Shown here piece by piece: positions 29,323 to 39,828 of a stretch of DNA of 64,000 bases. The notes beneath the pieces were generated by a model. The model did no database searches and was not told where the DNA came from. It saw only the letters and a program-made list of their open reading frames with translations. This stretch comes from Polaromonas sp. (GTDB taxonomy: Bacteria; Pseudomonadota; Gammaproteobacteria; Burkholderiales; Burkholderiaceae_C). The DNA lies in contig JAAFIP010000007.1 of assembly GCA_013297865.1 (NCBI GenBank), forward strand, positions 124,001-188,000, written 5' to 3'. Every line of letters starts with the position of its first letter. Within the stretch, counting starts at the first letter, position 1. Both the position numbers and the translations under genes were made by a program.

Positions 29323-30165
29323 TCACTGTACCACCCAGTCTTTCAGCGCCTGATTGCTCCAGACTTTGGCTGCTGTACCTATGGATATCTGCGGCAGAGA
29401 CGGGGGCGATAATTTTTGATTGCGCTCTTTCTGATCTACGGTCTTTTGGGCTTGCGCCATCAACTGCTCCAGAGAAAAGCTTGTCAACTCAGCCTGGTTG
29501 AGCAGCGCATCCATGAAGTAGGTATTGGTGCTGTGAAATTGACAGCCGAAGGATGAACGGTCTTTGGCAGACGCTGTCAGCACGATGCGGCTGGGTCCGC
29601 CCACTGCGGGTAGAAACGAACCGCTGTAGCAGGCGGACAGCAGTAAAAGAGTCTGCTTGCCGCGCAGGTCTTTGAGCCAATCGTTGAGCACCCTGGCGTT
29701 GACATGCGGGTAGTACTGGGTACTGAAGTTGACCGACAGGACATCCACATTGCCGTGGGTGGTCATCAAAATCACCGCCTTGTCATTGTCTCTGGCCAGT
29801 GCGCTGACTTTCTTGAGCACCTGCTCCATATTTTGTGTAGTGGCGTAGGGCCAGTCAGCATCCTGACCGAAGGCGGGGTTGCTGAGTTTCAGAACGATGG
29901 CGTTGGGGTCTATGGCGAGAACGCTTTTTTCCGCCAGCAGCACATCGCCCCGGAAAGCTCTGGATTGCGAATGCATGGCAAAGCCCGCAAAAATGATACG
30001 TCCTTCGGGCTTGCTGGCGCGCTGCTGGTCGGCTGCCTCCAGTTGCTGCTTGAGCAGTGCATCGCTCTTGGTTTTTCCTTCGCCCTGGTAGGGGCCTGTG
30101 GCGCAGCCCGCAAGAAAAAGTGCGAATAAAACGATCCAATGAGACAACCATAACTTTTTGTACAT
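29323..30165 (-). CDS. Lipoprotein, C13 (legumain/caspase-like) peptidase family
   Basis: Lipobox [21 protein letters not shown] (His), [14 protein letters not shown] (Cys), [15 protein letters not shown]. Confidence 0.75.
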   Translation of the reverse strand: MYKKLWLSHWIVLFALFLAGCATGPYQGEGKTKSDALLKQQLEAADQQRASKPEGRIIFAGFAMHSQSRAFRGDVLLAEKSVLAIDPNAIVLKLSNPAFGQDADWPYATTQNMEQVLKKVSALARDNDKAVILMTTHGNVDVLSVNFSTQYYPHVNARVLNDWLKDLRGKQTLLLLSACYSGSFLPAVGGPSRIVLTASAKDRSSFGCQFHSTNTYFMDALLNQAELTSFSLEQLMAQAQKTVDQKERNQKLSPPSLPQISIGTAAKVWSNQALKDWVVQ

Positions 30166-30186
30166 GTGCTCTCCCGTATCGTGAAT

Positions 30187-30759
30187 TTACTTGGCCAAAG
30201 CCTTCAGCGCCAATTTGATCCCCTCACTCACGCCACAATCCGCGGGCAGCGCCTTCAGTGCCAGCGCCGCATCGCGGTCGCTATAGCCCAGCGCGATCAG
30301 GGCTTGCAAAATGTCGGCTTGGCTGTCATTGACCACCGATGCGGTAATGCCGATATCAGCGCCCAGCTTGCCTTTGAGCTCCAGCATCAGGCGCTCGGCG
30401 GTTTTTTTGCCGATACCGGGGATTTTGGTGAGGCGATTGGCGTCTTGCAGGGTGACGGCTTGGGACAACTCGGCTACGCTCATGCCGCTCAGCACGCCCA
30501 GCGCCATCTTGGGGCCGACGCCGGAGATTTTGATGAGCTGGCGGAAGGTGGCGCGCTCTTGCGCGGTGCCAAAGCCAAACAAAATCTGCGCATCTTCGCG
30601 CACTACAAAGTGGGTGAGCAAACTCACTTTGTCGCCCAGGCCGGGCAGGTTGTAGAAGGTGCTCATGGGCACATCGACCTCGTAGCCTACGCCCGAGCAG
30701 TCGACGATGATCTGGGGGGGATTTTTCTCGGCCAGGGTGCCTGTGAGTTTGCCAATCAT
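30187..30759 (-). CDS. ruvA: Holliday junction branch migration protein RuvA
   Basis: [31 protein letters not shown]...[21 protein letters not shown]. Confidence 0.96.
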   Translation of the reverse strand: MIGKLTGTLAEKNPPQIIVDCSGVGYEVDVPMSTFYNLPGLGDKVSLLTHFVVREDAQILFGFGTAQERATFRQLIKISGVGPKMALGVLSGMSVAELSQAVTLQDANRLTKIPGIGKKTAERLMLELKGKLGADIGITASVVNDSQADILQALIALGYSDRDAALALKALPADCGVSEGIKLALKALAK

Positions 30760-30834
30760 GGGTGCTTTGCTGCTGTGATGGTTGTATTGGGTGGGCTTTT
30801 CGCTAAGATGCGGGACTAACTTAGGATTATCCGC

Positions 30835-31761
30835 TTGATTATTCGCCACATTTTCTCTCCCAGCAACAATACCCGTATTGGCCACCTGTGCGGCCCTACC
30901 GATGAAAACCTGCGCCGTATCGAACAGGCACTGGGTGTGAAGATTGCCCACCGCCATGAGCAGTTCAAGGTGGACGGCCCCAAGGCGGCAGCCACGCGCG
31001 GCATGGAGCTTTTGCAGGCACTGTATGAGATAGCGGCCCGCCCCATCAGCCTGGAAACCCTGCAGCTGATGCTGGCGGGAGACGGCGACATGCTGGGCAC
31101 CGACAGCGCAGGCCTGCAAACCCGCCGCGCTGACCTGCGCGCCCGCACGCCCAACCAGGCCACCTACCTGGACAATATCGCCCAGCACGACATCACCTTT
31201 GGCATTGGCCCGGCGGGCACCGGCAAAACCTATCTGGCAGTGGCCAGCGCGGTGGACGCGCTGGAGCGCAGCGGCGTGCAGCGCATTGTGCTGACGCGCC
31301 CAGCCGTGGAGGCAGGCGAGCGCCTGGGCTTTTTGCCGGGCGACCTGACGCAAAAGGTAGACCCCTATCTGCGCCCGCTGTATGACGCGCTGTACGAGCT
31401 GATGGGGGTGGACAAAGTGCTCAAGGCTTTTGAGCGCCAGCAGATCGAGATTGCGCCCCTGGCCTTCATGCGCGGGCGCACGCTCAACCACAGCTTTATC
31501 ATTCTGGACGAAGCGCAGAACACCACGCCCGAGCAGATGAAAATGTTTTTGACCCGCATTGGCTTTGCCAGCAAGGCGGTGGTGACCGGCGATGTGAGCC
31601 AGATCGACCTGCCGCACGAACAGACCAGCGGCCTGGTGGAGGCTGACCAGGTGCTGCGGCGCGTGCAGGGTATCGCCCACAGCCGCTTTACCAGCGCCGA
31701 CGTGGTGCGCCACCCGCTGGTGGCGCGCATTGTGGACGCCTACGAAGCAGCCAAGAAGTAA
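30835..31761 (+). CDS. PhoH family protein
   Basis: [16 protein letters not shown]...[37 protein letters not shown] start. Confidence 0.93.
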   Translation: MIIRHIFSPSNNTRIGHLCGPTDENLRRIEQALGVKIAHRHEQFKVDGPKAAATRGMELLQALYEIAARPISLETLQLMLAGDGDMLGTDSAGLQTRRADLRARTPNQATYLDNIAQHDITFGIGPAGTGKTYLAVASAVDALERSGVQRIVLTRPAVEAGERLGFLPGDLTQKVDPYLRPLYDALYELMGVDKVLKAFERQQIEIAPLAFMRGRTLNHSFIILDEAQNTTPEQMKMFLTRIGFASKAVVTGDVSQIDLPHEQTSGLVEADQVLRRVQGIAHSRFTSADVVRHPLVARIVDAYEAAKK

Positions 31762-31763
31762 AC

Positions 31764-31814
31764 GCTATACAAAATATAGCTGCTCCCGCGATATTTTAAA
31801 GGGCTAGAGCCTGA
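31764..31814. repeat. Dispersed repeat copy R5, between phoH and ybeY
   Basis: gctatacaaaatatagctgctcccgcgatattttaaagggctagagcctga. Confidence 0.88.
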
Positions 31815-31815
31815 T

Positions 31816-32277
31816 TTGATGATGAAAAACACAATGGAAACGACGATCAGCCTGCAGTTTGGCGATGTGCCTGATGCGCCTGCGCTGCGCAAGCTGCTGC
31901 CGCGCGCCAAAGTGCGCTCCTGGGTGCTGCATGCGCTGCAGGGCGCGGGCGAGATCACGGTGCGCATTGAGGGCCAGGCCGAGGCGCGGCGGCTGAACCA
32001 GCTGTACCGCCGCAAAGACTACGCCACCAATGTGCTGACCTTTGACTACGCCCAGGAGCCTGTAGTAATGGCTGATCTGGTGCTGTGCGCCGAGGTGGTG
32101 GCGCGCGAGGCGGCCGAGCAGGGCAAGAGCCTGCAGGCACACTATGCGCATCTGATCGTGCACGGCACCCTGCATGCCCAAGGCTACGACCACGAAGGCC
32201 GTCAAAGCGATGCTTTGGAGATGGAAGCGCTGGAGATTTTGCTGCTGGGCAGCCTGGGCTATCCCAATCCGTACTGA
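31816..32277 (+). CDS. ybeY: rRNA maturation RNase YbeY
   Basis: NVLTFDYAQ...HLIVHGTLHAQGYDHE Zn motif. Confidence 0.94.
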   Translation: MMMKNTMETTISLQFGDVPDAPALRKLLPRAKVRSWVLHALQGAGEITVRIEGQAEARRLNQLYRRKDYATNVLTFDYAQEPVVMADLVLCAEVVAREAAEQGKSLQAHYAHLIVHGTLHAQGYDHEGRQSDALEMEALEILLLGSLGYPNPY

Positions 32278-32288
32278 AGGCACACGCC

Positions 32289-32909
32289 ATGGCCCGCCCC
32301 CAGTCTGCCGACCATCACCTCAAGCGCGACAACATCCTGGACGCTGCCGCCCAGTGTTTTGCCGAGCAAAGCTACCCCGCCGCCAGCATGGCAGGCGTGG
32401 CGGCCAAGGTGGGTGCCAGCAAAGCACGCATCTACCACTACTACGAAAGCAAGGACGCTCTGCTGTTCGATCTGCTGGACCGCTATACCCAGAAACTGCT
32501 GGCCATCGTGGGCGAGACCGAGGCGCATGCCCAGCGCCGCAAGCTCAGCGACCGGCAGGCCCTGCACGCGCTGGTGCATGCCTTTTTGGTGGAGTATGAA
32601 AACTCTGCCACGCGGCATGTGGCGCTGTTGGCTGACACCAAGTTTTTAAGCGACGTGGTGGATGATGCGCTGGGCAAGTCGCAGCGTGAGTTGATTTTGC
32701 AGCGCCAGCGCGATGTCGTCAGCGCCTTCACCCGCTTTCTGCGCCGCGCCTACCCCGAGCGCCTGACCGATGCCAACCAGACTGCCATCACCATGATGCT
32801 GATGGGCATGATCAACTGGACCTTCACCTGGCTGCGGCCTGGCGGCCCAATGAGCTATGCTGACTTTGCCGACGAGGTGGTTCTCACTCTGGAGCGCGGA
32901 CTGCAGTAA
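32289..32909 (+). CDS. TetR family transcriptional regulator
   Basis: ILDAAAQCFAEQSYPAASMAGVAAKVGASKARIYHYYESKDALLFDLL. Confidence 0.92.
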   Translation: MARPQSADHHLKRDNILDAAAQCFAEQSYPAASMAGVAAKVGASKARIYHYYESKDALLFDLLDRYTQKLLAIVGETEAHAQRRKLSDRQALHALVHAFLVEYENSATRHVALLADTKFLSDVVDDALGKSQRELILQRQRDVVSAFTRFLRRAYPERLTDANQTAITMMLMGMINWTFTWLRPGGPMSYADFADEVVLTLERGLQ

Positions 32910-32930
32910 TTTTGAATGCATTTTAGGCCG

Positions 32931-32967
32931 CCAGCCCAATAGAATATCGCGGGAGCAGCTATTAAAT
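32931..32967. repeat. Dispersed repeat copy R6, between convergent genes
   Basis: ccagcccaatagaatatcgcgggagcagctattaaat (used here as consensus). Confidence 0.93.
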
Positions 32968-32991
32968 CTATAGTGAATGAATTGGCATCCG

Positions 32992-34029
32992 TCATGCAGA
33001 CTGCCTAGCTTTGACCTGCTGCGCCAGCCTTTCAAACAGGTCCACCCCCATCTGCAGCAACAGATCGGGCAGGTCGATCATCACCCAGTTTTCGCGCAAG
33101 GTTTCGCCCTCGCGACGCCACCAGTCGGCCACGCGCATGGTGATGGCTTTGTGGGTGGCAGGCGCGCCCAGGTAGTCGCCCGCATGCGTGGCGTGCACGC
33201 TGGGCCAGCCGGTGGAGGCGATGTAGTGGCCTTCGCTGATGCGGCTGATGTGGTTGCCACCCACCCGGTCTGGGAAGGCATGCAGAAACGGCTTTTGGTG
33301 GTGCTTTTGAAAGCCCTCCACCTGGCGCGAGGTGCCTATGCCGCAGGGCCCGTACCACATCATCTCAGGGTGCCAGAAGGCATGCATGCCCATGCTTTTG
33401 AGGTCTTTCTGGTTAAAGGATTTGAGGCCGCCAATCATGCGGTCCAGGCTGGCCATCGAGTCCAAAGCTGCCTGCGGGTCTTGTTCGCCAAGCAGCAGGC
33501 CGTCGTGCATCTGCGGGCCAGGAACGATCAGGCGCGCACCCGTGCTGCGCGGCAGTACCTCAATACCCACCTGGCGCATCACGTCCACCAAATCCAGCAA
33601 GATGCGCGCATCCACGATCTTGCCGTTTTCCACCCTGTAAAATTCGCCTATTCGCACATACACCGTGTCGCCACTGGCAGGAATGCCCAGCCAGTCGCGC
33701 TGCATCGTGCCGCACAGATAGCCATGCGCTGTGACCCATGTGCCCGCGCCACCGCAAAAACGCCCATCAAAATCACCTGCAAACAGCAAGTCACAGCGAC
33801 GCTCCAGATTGGGAAAAGCCTGCAGCAGTGGCTGCCAAAATTGGCTGTGCATGGCGTCGATGCCATGGATCTCGTTAATTGGATGAAACACGTGGCACTG
33901 TGCATCAGGTGTGAAAAATCGCTCCAGGCTCGTGCGCGAGTCTGCTGCAGTGGGTATGCTGGCGGTATTGCCTGGCAATTGCTGAAGGTATTGCCAAACC
34001 AGGTTTTTAGCGTGCTGAAGGTGTTGCAT
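32992..34029 (-). CDS. Double-domain NTF2/SnoaL-like (ester cyclase-like) protein, copy A
   Basis: Two SnoaL-like halves (SLERFFTPDAQCHVFHPINEIHGIDAMHSQFWQPLLQAFPNLE... and MHAFWHPEMMWYGPCGIGTSRQVEGFQKHHQKPFLHAFPD). Confidence 0.7.
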   Translation of the reverse strand: MQHLQHAKNLVWQYLQQLPGNTASIPTAADSRTSLERFFTPDAQCHVFHPINEIHGIDAMHSQFWQPLLQAFPNLERRCDLLFAGDFDGRFCGGAGTWVTAHGYLCGTMQRDWLGIPASGDTVYVRIGEFYRVENGKIVDARILLDLVDVMRQVGIEVLPRSTGARLIVPGPQMHDGLLLGEQDPQAALDSMASLDRMIGGLKSFNQKDLKSMGMHAFWHPEMMWYGPCGIGTSRQVEGFQKHHQKPFLHAFPDRVGGNHISRISEGHYIASTGWPSVHATHAGDYLGAPATHKAITMRVADWWRREGETLRENWVMIDLPDLLLQMGVDLFERLAQQVKARQSA

Positions 34030-34157
34030 TGCACGATTATTGCAAGCCTATGCACAGCAAGCAATGCTTCTTTTTTGAAATTTTCTAGGGTAATTACTGG
34101 GTTTTAGGGAAAATTGGATTTTCATAATGAATACGAATGCATTTGCCGGGACAATTC

Positions 34158-35201
34158 ATGAAAACACCTGCTTCCATGCGCAACGCAGCTGAGCTGACTG
34201 CATTGACCAAGTCCACCGCGCCAGCGCTGCGCGTGGGCTTTGTGCTGTTGCCACGGTTTACTCTCACAGCCTTTGCAGGCTTTGTAGACACTTTGCGTTT
34301 GGCTGCGGACGAAGGCGACCGCAGCCGCGCACGGCGCTGCCAATGGGCTGTGCTGGGGCAGCCAGGTGAGGCCATCACTTCCAGCAGCGGTGTGCAGGTT
34401 CTGGCAGACAGGCCGCTGGACGGCAGTGCTAGCTATGACTATGTGGTGGTGGTGGGCGGTTTGCTCAGCGCGCAAAAGGCTACAGGCGCGATTCAGCGCA
34501 GCCTGAGCCGCTTTGCACAGCAGGGCGTGCCCTTGGTGGGGCTGTGCACAGGCTCGTTTGTGCTTGCGCGCGCGGGGCTGCTGCAGGGCCATGTGGCTTG
34601 TGTGAGCTGGTTTCACAGGCAGGACTATGAGGCAGAGTTTCCCGGCCACCGCGTGCTGAGCAACCAGATGTATGTGATGGACCGCGAGCGGCTGACCTGC
34701 GCGGGGGGCACAAGTGTGGTGCATCTGGCGGCTGCCTTGGTGGAAAAGCACATCAACCGCGCTGAAGCAGTGAAAGCGCTGCGCATTTTGATCGAAGAGC
34801 AGCCGCTGCCTGCCAGCACCTTGCAGCCCGAGGCTGTGCTGACGGTGCGGGCGCAGGACCGCTTGGTGCACAAAGCCATGCTGCTGATGGAGCAGCAGCT
34901 GGCAGAGCCACCCGACTTGCAGCGCCTGGCTGCGCTGCTGGGCTTGGGGCGCAGACAGCTGGAGCGGCGCTTTGCTGCCGACATCGGCATGAGTCCGGCG
35001 CACTATCACCGCAGCCTGCGCGTGTCTCGGGCGCGCTGGATGCTGACGCACTCAGATTTGTCGCTCAGGGACATTGCTGCCGAATGCGGCCTGGGCGACG
35101 GCAGCGGCTTTGCACGCGCGGTGCGACAGGCTACAGGCGTCAGCCCAGCTGCGTACCGGCAAAGCACGCGGCTCTCGCCAATGTCGCTTATTGCACAGTG
35201 A
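34158..35201 (+). CDS. GlxA/GbdR-type AraC family regulator with DJ-1/GATase-like N-terminal domain
   Basis: RVGFVLLPRFTLTAFAGFVDTLRLAADEGD...C-terminal AraC HTH; adjacent to the sox operon. Confidence 0.87.
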   Translation: MKTPASMRNAAELTALTKSTAPALRVGFVLLPRFTLTAFAGFVDTLRLAADEGDRSRARRCQWAVLGQPGEAITSSSGVQVLADRPLDGSASYDYVVVVGGLLSAQKATGAIQRSLSRFAQQGVPLVGLCTGSFVLARAGLLQGHVACVSWFHRQDYEAEFPGHRVLSNQMYVMDRERLTCAGGTSVVHLAAALVEKHINRAEAVKALRILIEEQPLPASTLQPEAVLTVRAQDRLVHKAMLLMEQQLAEPPDLQRLAALLGLGRRQLERRFAADIGMSPAHYHRSLRVSRARWMLTHSDLSLRDIAAECGLGDGSGFARAVRQATGVSPAAYRQSTRLSPMSLIAQ

Positions 35202-35284
35202 ATGACGTAAATTATCTACTACTGACGCTCTGATCTGCCTACACTTCCTGTTTGGACTGGGCGCATCCACGAGGGGCAGAGACG

Positions 35285-36529
35285 ATGCAACATTTTTCGA
35301 TTTGGTCATTGCTGCGCAATGCCATGAGTTACCACGAGGGCTGGCAGCGCCAATGGCGTGATGCGCAGCCGCAAAGCGAATACGACGCCGTCGTGGTGGG
35401 CGGCGGCGGCCACGGCCTGGCCACGGCCTATTACCTGGCCAAGGAGCACGGCATGCGCCGTATCGCTGTGGTGGAGAAAGGCTGGCTTGGCGGCGGCAAT
35501 ACCGGGCGCAACACCACTATCGTGCGCAGCAACTATCTGTGGGACGAAGCCACTGCACTGTACGAAAAGTCGATGAAGCTGTGGGAAGGGCTGTCGCAAG
35601 ACATCAACTACAACGTGATGTTCAGCCAGCGCGGCGTGATGAACCTGGGCCACACGCTGCAGGATATGCGCGACATTGAGCGGCGCGTTACGGCCAATCG
35701 CTATAACGGCGTGGATGCCGAGGTGCTCTCGCCAGCGCAGATCAAGGAGATGCTGCCCTTCATCAACCTCAACACCCGCTACCCCGTGCTTGGCGCAAGC
35801 TATCAACCCCGCGCTGGCGTGGCGCGGCACGATGCAGTGGCCTGGGGTTTTGCACGCGCAGCCGATGCGCTGGGTGTGGACATCATTCAAAACTGTGAAG
35901 TCAAGGCGATTCGCCGAGAAAACGGCACAGTGGTCGGTATTGAAACGGTCAAGGGTTTTATCAAAACGCCCAAAGTTGCAGTGGTCGCCGCGGGCCATAG
36001 CAGCCAGATCGCGCAGATGGCGGATATCCGACTGCCGCTGGAGAGCCACCCGCTGCAGGCGCTGGTGAGCGAAGCGCTCAAACCGATCTTCCCGACGGTG
36101 GTGATGAGCAATGCGATTCATGCCTACATCAGTCAGAGCGACAAAGGCGATTTGGTGATTGGTGCGGGTATTGATGCTTATACCGGCTTTGGTCAGCGCG
36201 GCAGTTTCCCGATCATTGAGCACACGCTGCAGGCGATTGTGGAGCTGTTTCCGCTGTTCTCGCGCGTGCGTATGAACCGGCAGTGGGGTGGCATTGTGGA
36301 TGTGTCGCCTGATGCCTGCCCGATCATCGGCCTCACGCCAGTCAAAGGTTTGTATATCAACTGCGGCTGGGGCACGGGTGGCTTCAAGGCCACGCCCGGC
36401 TCTGGCTGGGTGATGGCGCACACCGTGGCACAAGACAGGCCACACGAGATCAATGCGCCTTTCTCACTGGACCGCTTCGCCAGTGGCCATTTGATTGACG
36501 AGCATGGTGCAGCCGCTGTGGCGCATTGA
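35285..36529 (+). CDS. soxB: Sarcosine oxidase subunit beta
   Basis: [27 protein letters not shown]...[23 protein letters not shown]. Confidence 0.95.
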   Translation: MQHFSIWSLLRNAMSYHEGWQRQWRDAQPQSEYDAVVVGGGGHGLATAYYLAKEHGMRRIAVVEKGWLGGGNTGRNTTIVRSNYLWDEATALYEKSMKLWEGLSQDINYNVMFSQRGVMNLGHTLQDMRDIERRVTANRYNGVDAEVLSPAQIKEMLPFINLNTRYPVLGASYQPRAGVARHDAVAWGFARAADALGVDIIQNCEVKAIRRENGTVVGIETVKGFIKTPKVAVVAAGHSSQIAQMADIRLPLESHPLQALVSEALKPIFPTVVMSNAIHAYISQSDKGDLVIGAGIDAYTGFGQRGSFPIIEHTLQAIVELFPLFSRVRMNRQWGGIVDVSPDACPIIGLTPVKGLYINCGWGTGGFKATPGSGWVMAHTVAQDRPHEINAPFSLDRFASGHLIDEHGAAAVAH

Positions 36530-36547
36530 GCAAGGGAGAACTACAGC

Positions 36548-36859
36548 ATGCTGGAAATCAACTGTCCTTTTTGTGGCATACGTGCCGAGAGTGAATTTAC
36601 CCATGGCGGCGAAGGTGGCATCGCAAGACCGCTGAACACCGACACCATGAGCGACCAAGCCTGGGGCGATTACGTCTTCATGCGCAACAACATCAAAGGC
36701 CTGCGCCATGAGCAATGGCGGCATTCAAGTGGCTGCGGGCGTTGGTTCAACGCGCTGCGCGATACGGTGAGCTACCGTTTCCACGCCACCTGGAAAATCG
36801 GTGAAGACATGCCGCAGACCAGCCCGGATAGCCAGGTAACGCAAGGAAATGCACCATGA
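36548..36859 (+). CDS. soxD: Sarcosine oxidase subunit delta
   Basis: MLEINCPFCGIRAESEFTHGGEG...QWRHSSGCGRWFNALRDTVSY. Confidence 0.95.
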   Translation: MLEINCPFCGIRAESEFTHGGEGGIARPLNTDTMSDQAWGDYVFMRNNIKGLRHEQWRHSSGCGRWFNALRDTVSYRFHATWKIGEDMPQTSPDSQVTQGNAP

Positions 36860-39828
36860 GTTTCGCACCTTCACGCCTGGCGCAGGGCGGCCGCATTGAC
36901 CGCAACTGCCCCGTGCAATTCACCTTTGATGGCAAACCATATACCGGGTACAAGGGTGACACGCTTGCATCAGCCTTGCTTGCCAATGGCGTAACCTTGA
37001 TGGCGCGCAGCTGGAAATACCACCGTCCACGCGGCCTGCTGGGCGCTGGTGTGGAAGAGCCCAATGCGCTGGTGCAGTTGCATGCAGGCGCGCACACCGT
37101 GCCCAATGCGCGGATGACAGAGGTGATCCTGTCCGAAGGCCTGGTGGCAAAGAGCGTTCACGCCAGCCCGAACCTGAGTTTCGACTGGCGTGCGATCAAT
37201 GGATTTTTTGCCAGACTGATTCCCGCAGGTTTCTATTACAAGACCTTCATGGCCTCGCAGAGTGCTTGGCATTTTTTTGAAAAGCACATCCGCAAAGCCA
37301 GCGGCCTGGGTGCGTCGCCCGAGCAGCCCGACCCCGATGTGTATGACAAGCAGTTTGCACACACCGATGTGCTGATAGTTGGCGGCGGCGCAGCGGGCTT
37401 GGCGGCGGCGCTTTCTGCTGCAAGACAAGGCCAGCGCGTGATGCTGTGCGACGAGCAGGCCGAGCTGGGCGGCTGGCTGCTGACAAGCAACGAGCCTATC
37501 GAAGAACACAACGCGGCATCCTGGCTCACGCAGACTTTGCATGCCCTGCGCCAGTTACCCGAGGTCACTTTGCTGCCGCGTACTACAGCCTTTGGCTACC
37601 AGGACCACAACCTGGTGACGCTAATTGAGCGCAAGCACGATGGTCAGCCTGTTGCACAAGCTAAGGGCTATCGCGAGCGTTTGTGGAAAGTGCGCGCAAG
37701 CCAGGTGATTCTGGCCACTGGTGCGCACGAGCGGCCCATGGTATTTGCAAATAACGATCTGCCCGGCGTGATGCTGGCCAGCGCCGCAGCGGTGTATGTG
37801 CAGCGCTATGCGATCCGCCTGGCGTCCACAGCCATTGTGTTTACCAACAACGATGCTGCTTATGAGGCAGCACTGGCTTTGAAAGAAAGCGGGGCCAAGG
37901 TGCGCGTTGTTGATACGCGTGCAGAACCCAGCGGCGAATGGACACAACGCGCCCGCTTGTTGGGTATTGAGATTTTGACTGGCCAGGTGGTGACACAGGG
38001 TATGGGTAAAAAGCACATCACAGGTGTGCAAGTGCAGGCGATCGATACACGCAATCAGTTACTAGGCGAGCCATACAGCCTGGCTTGCGATCTGCTGGCC
38101 ACCTCCAATGGTTTCAGCCCTGTGGTCCATTTGCATTCACAAGCGGGCAGCAAGGCCATCTGGAGCGACGAGCAGCTTGCTTTCGTGCCCGGCAAGTCCG
38201 CGCAAGGCGAACGCAGTGCAGGTGCGTGCCGGGGCACTTTCAGCTTGCAAGCCGCAGTGCAGGACGGTAAAGACTGTGGCGCTGCACTTGCTCAACAGAC
38301 ACCTGCGAATCCGAACCTGCGCGAGCTATGGCTGGTGCCGCACGCGTTGCCACCCAGCCGCGCACCCAAGCAGTTTGTAGATTTTCAAAACGATGTGGCG
38401 GCAGCAGACATTTTGCTGGCCACACGCGAAGGCTTTGAATCGATTGAACATGTCAAGCGCTACACAGCGCTGGGCTTTGGCACCGATCAGGGCAAAACGG
38501 GCAATATCAACGGCATGGGTATCGTGGCGCAAGCCCTGGGCAAGCCGATTCCTGCCGTGGGCACCACTACCTTCCGCCCCAATTACACGCCAGTTACCTT
38601 CGGTGCACTCGCAGGGCTGGAGCTGGGCGATGGTTTTGATCCGGTGCGCATCACGCCGATGCATTCATGGCATGTGAAGCACGGCGCGACGTTTGAAGAT
38701 GTCGGTCAATGGAAGCGCGCATGGTATTTCCCCCAGGCGGGTGAAGACATGCATACCGCTGTGAAACGCGAAGTGCTGGCTGTGCGCCATGCCGTGGGCA
38801 CGCTTGATGCGTCCACTCTGGGCAAGATTGATATCCAAGGGCCGGATGCTGCCACTTTGCTCAACTGGGTGTATTCCAACGCCTGGAGCAAACTCGAAGT
38901 AGGCAAATGCCGCTATGGCCTGATGCTCGATGAAAACGGCATGGTGTTTGACGATGGTGTGACGGTGCGCTTGGCTGAAAATCACTTTTTGATGCACACC
39001 ACCACGGGCGGCGCAGCCCGCGTGCTGGCCTGGCTGGAGCGCTGGCTGCAAACCGAATGGCCGCATCTGAAGGTGTATCTCACCAGCGTCACCGACCATT
39101 GGGCGACGACTGCATTGGCTGGCCCCAAGAGCCGTGATGTGCTGAAAAAGCTGTGCAGCGATGTAGATTTTGATGATGCGGCGTTTCCATTTATGTCCTG
39201 GCGCGAAGGCACAGTGGCCGGCGTGAAAGCACGCATTATGCGCATCAGCTTCTCAGGTGAACGCAGCTACGAGGTGAATGTGCCTGCAGTGGATGGATTG
39301 CGCGTTTGGACAGCGATTCACCAAGCAGGTGAGCCTTTGGGCATCACGCCTTATGGCACAGAAACCATGCATGTGCTGCGCGCAGAAAAGGGCTTCATCA
39401 TCGTGGGGCAGGATACGGATGGATCGGTTACACCCATTGACCTGGGTATGGCTGGCATGGTGGCCAAGACGAAAGATTTCCTGGGCAAGCGTTCGCTGTC
39501 GCGATCAGATACTGCACGGCTTGATCGCAAGCAGCTCGTGGGCTTGCTCACCGAAGATGCGCAGTTTGTGTTGCCAGAAGGCGCGCAAATCCTTGAAGCA
39601 GATCCCGCCCAACTGCCAGCAGGCCAGCTCGTGCCCATGGGTGGGCATGTGACGTCGAGTTATTTCAGCCCCACGCTCAATCGCAGCATTGCTATGGCTT
39701 TGGTCAAAAGCGGCCACAGCCGCACCGGCCAGCGTATTCGCGTGGGCATGCGCGATGGCCGCAGCGTGATGGCCACCATCGCCAGCCCCGTGTTCTTTGA
39801 TCCTCAAGTGGAGCGCCAAAATGCCTGA
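36856..39828 (+). CDS. soxA: Sarcosine oxidase subunit alpha
   Basis: GGRIDRNCPVQFTFDGKPYTGYKGDTLASALLANGV; GcvT-like C-terminal domain. Confidence 0.95.
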   Translation: MSFAPSRLAQGGRIDRNCPVQFTFDGKPYTGYKGDTLASALLANGVTLMARSWKYHRPRGLLGAGVEEPNALVQLHAGAHTVPNARMTEVILSEGLVAKSVHASPNLSFDWRAINGFFARLIPAGFYYKTFMASQSAWHFFEKHIRKASGLGASPEQPDPDVYDKQFAHTDVLIVGGGAAGLAAALSAARQGQRVMLCDEQAELGGWLLTSNEPIEEHNAASWLTQTLHALRQLPEVTLLPRTTAFGYQDHNLVTLIERKHDGQPVAQAKGYRERLWKVRASQVILATGAHERPMVFANNDLPGVMLASAAAVYVQRYAIRLASTAIVFTNNDAAYEAALALKESGAKVRVVDTRAEPSGEWTQRARLLGIEILTGQVVTQGMGKKHITGVQVQAIDTRNQLLGEPYSLACDLLATSNGFSPVVHLHSQAGSKAIWSDEQLAFVPGKSAQGERSAGACRGTFSLQAAVQDGKDCGAALAQQTPANPNLRELWLVPHALPPSRAPKQFVDFQNDVAAADILLATREGFESIEHVKRYTALGFGTDQGKTGNINGMGIVAQALGKPIPAVGTTTFRPNYTPVTFGALAGLELGDGFDPVRITPMHSWHVKHGATFEDVGQWKRAWYFPQAGEDMHTAVKREVLAVRHAVGTLDASTLGKIDIQGPDAATLLNWVYSNAWSKLEVGKCRYGLMLDENGMVFDDGVTVRLAENHFLMHTTTGGAARVLAWLERWLQTEWPHLKVYLTSVTDHWATTALAGPKSRDVLKKLCSDVDFDDAAFPFMSWREGTVAGVKARIMRISFSGERSYEVNVPAVDGLRVWTAIHQAGEPLGITPYGTETMHVLRAEKGFIIVGQDTDGSVTPIDLGMAGMVAKTKDFLGKRSLSRSDTARLDRKQLVGLLTEDAQFVLPEGAQILEADPAQLPAGQLVPMGGHVTSSYFSPTLNRSIAMALVKSGHSRTGQRIRVGMRDGRSVMATIASPVFFDPQVERQNA

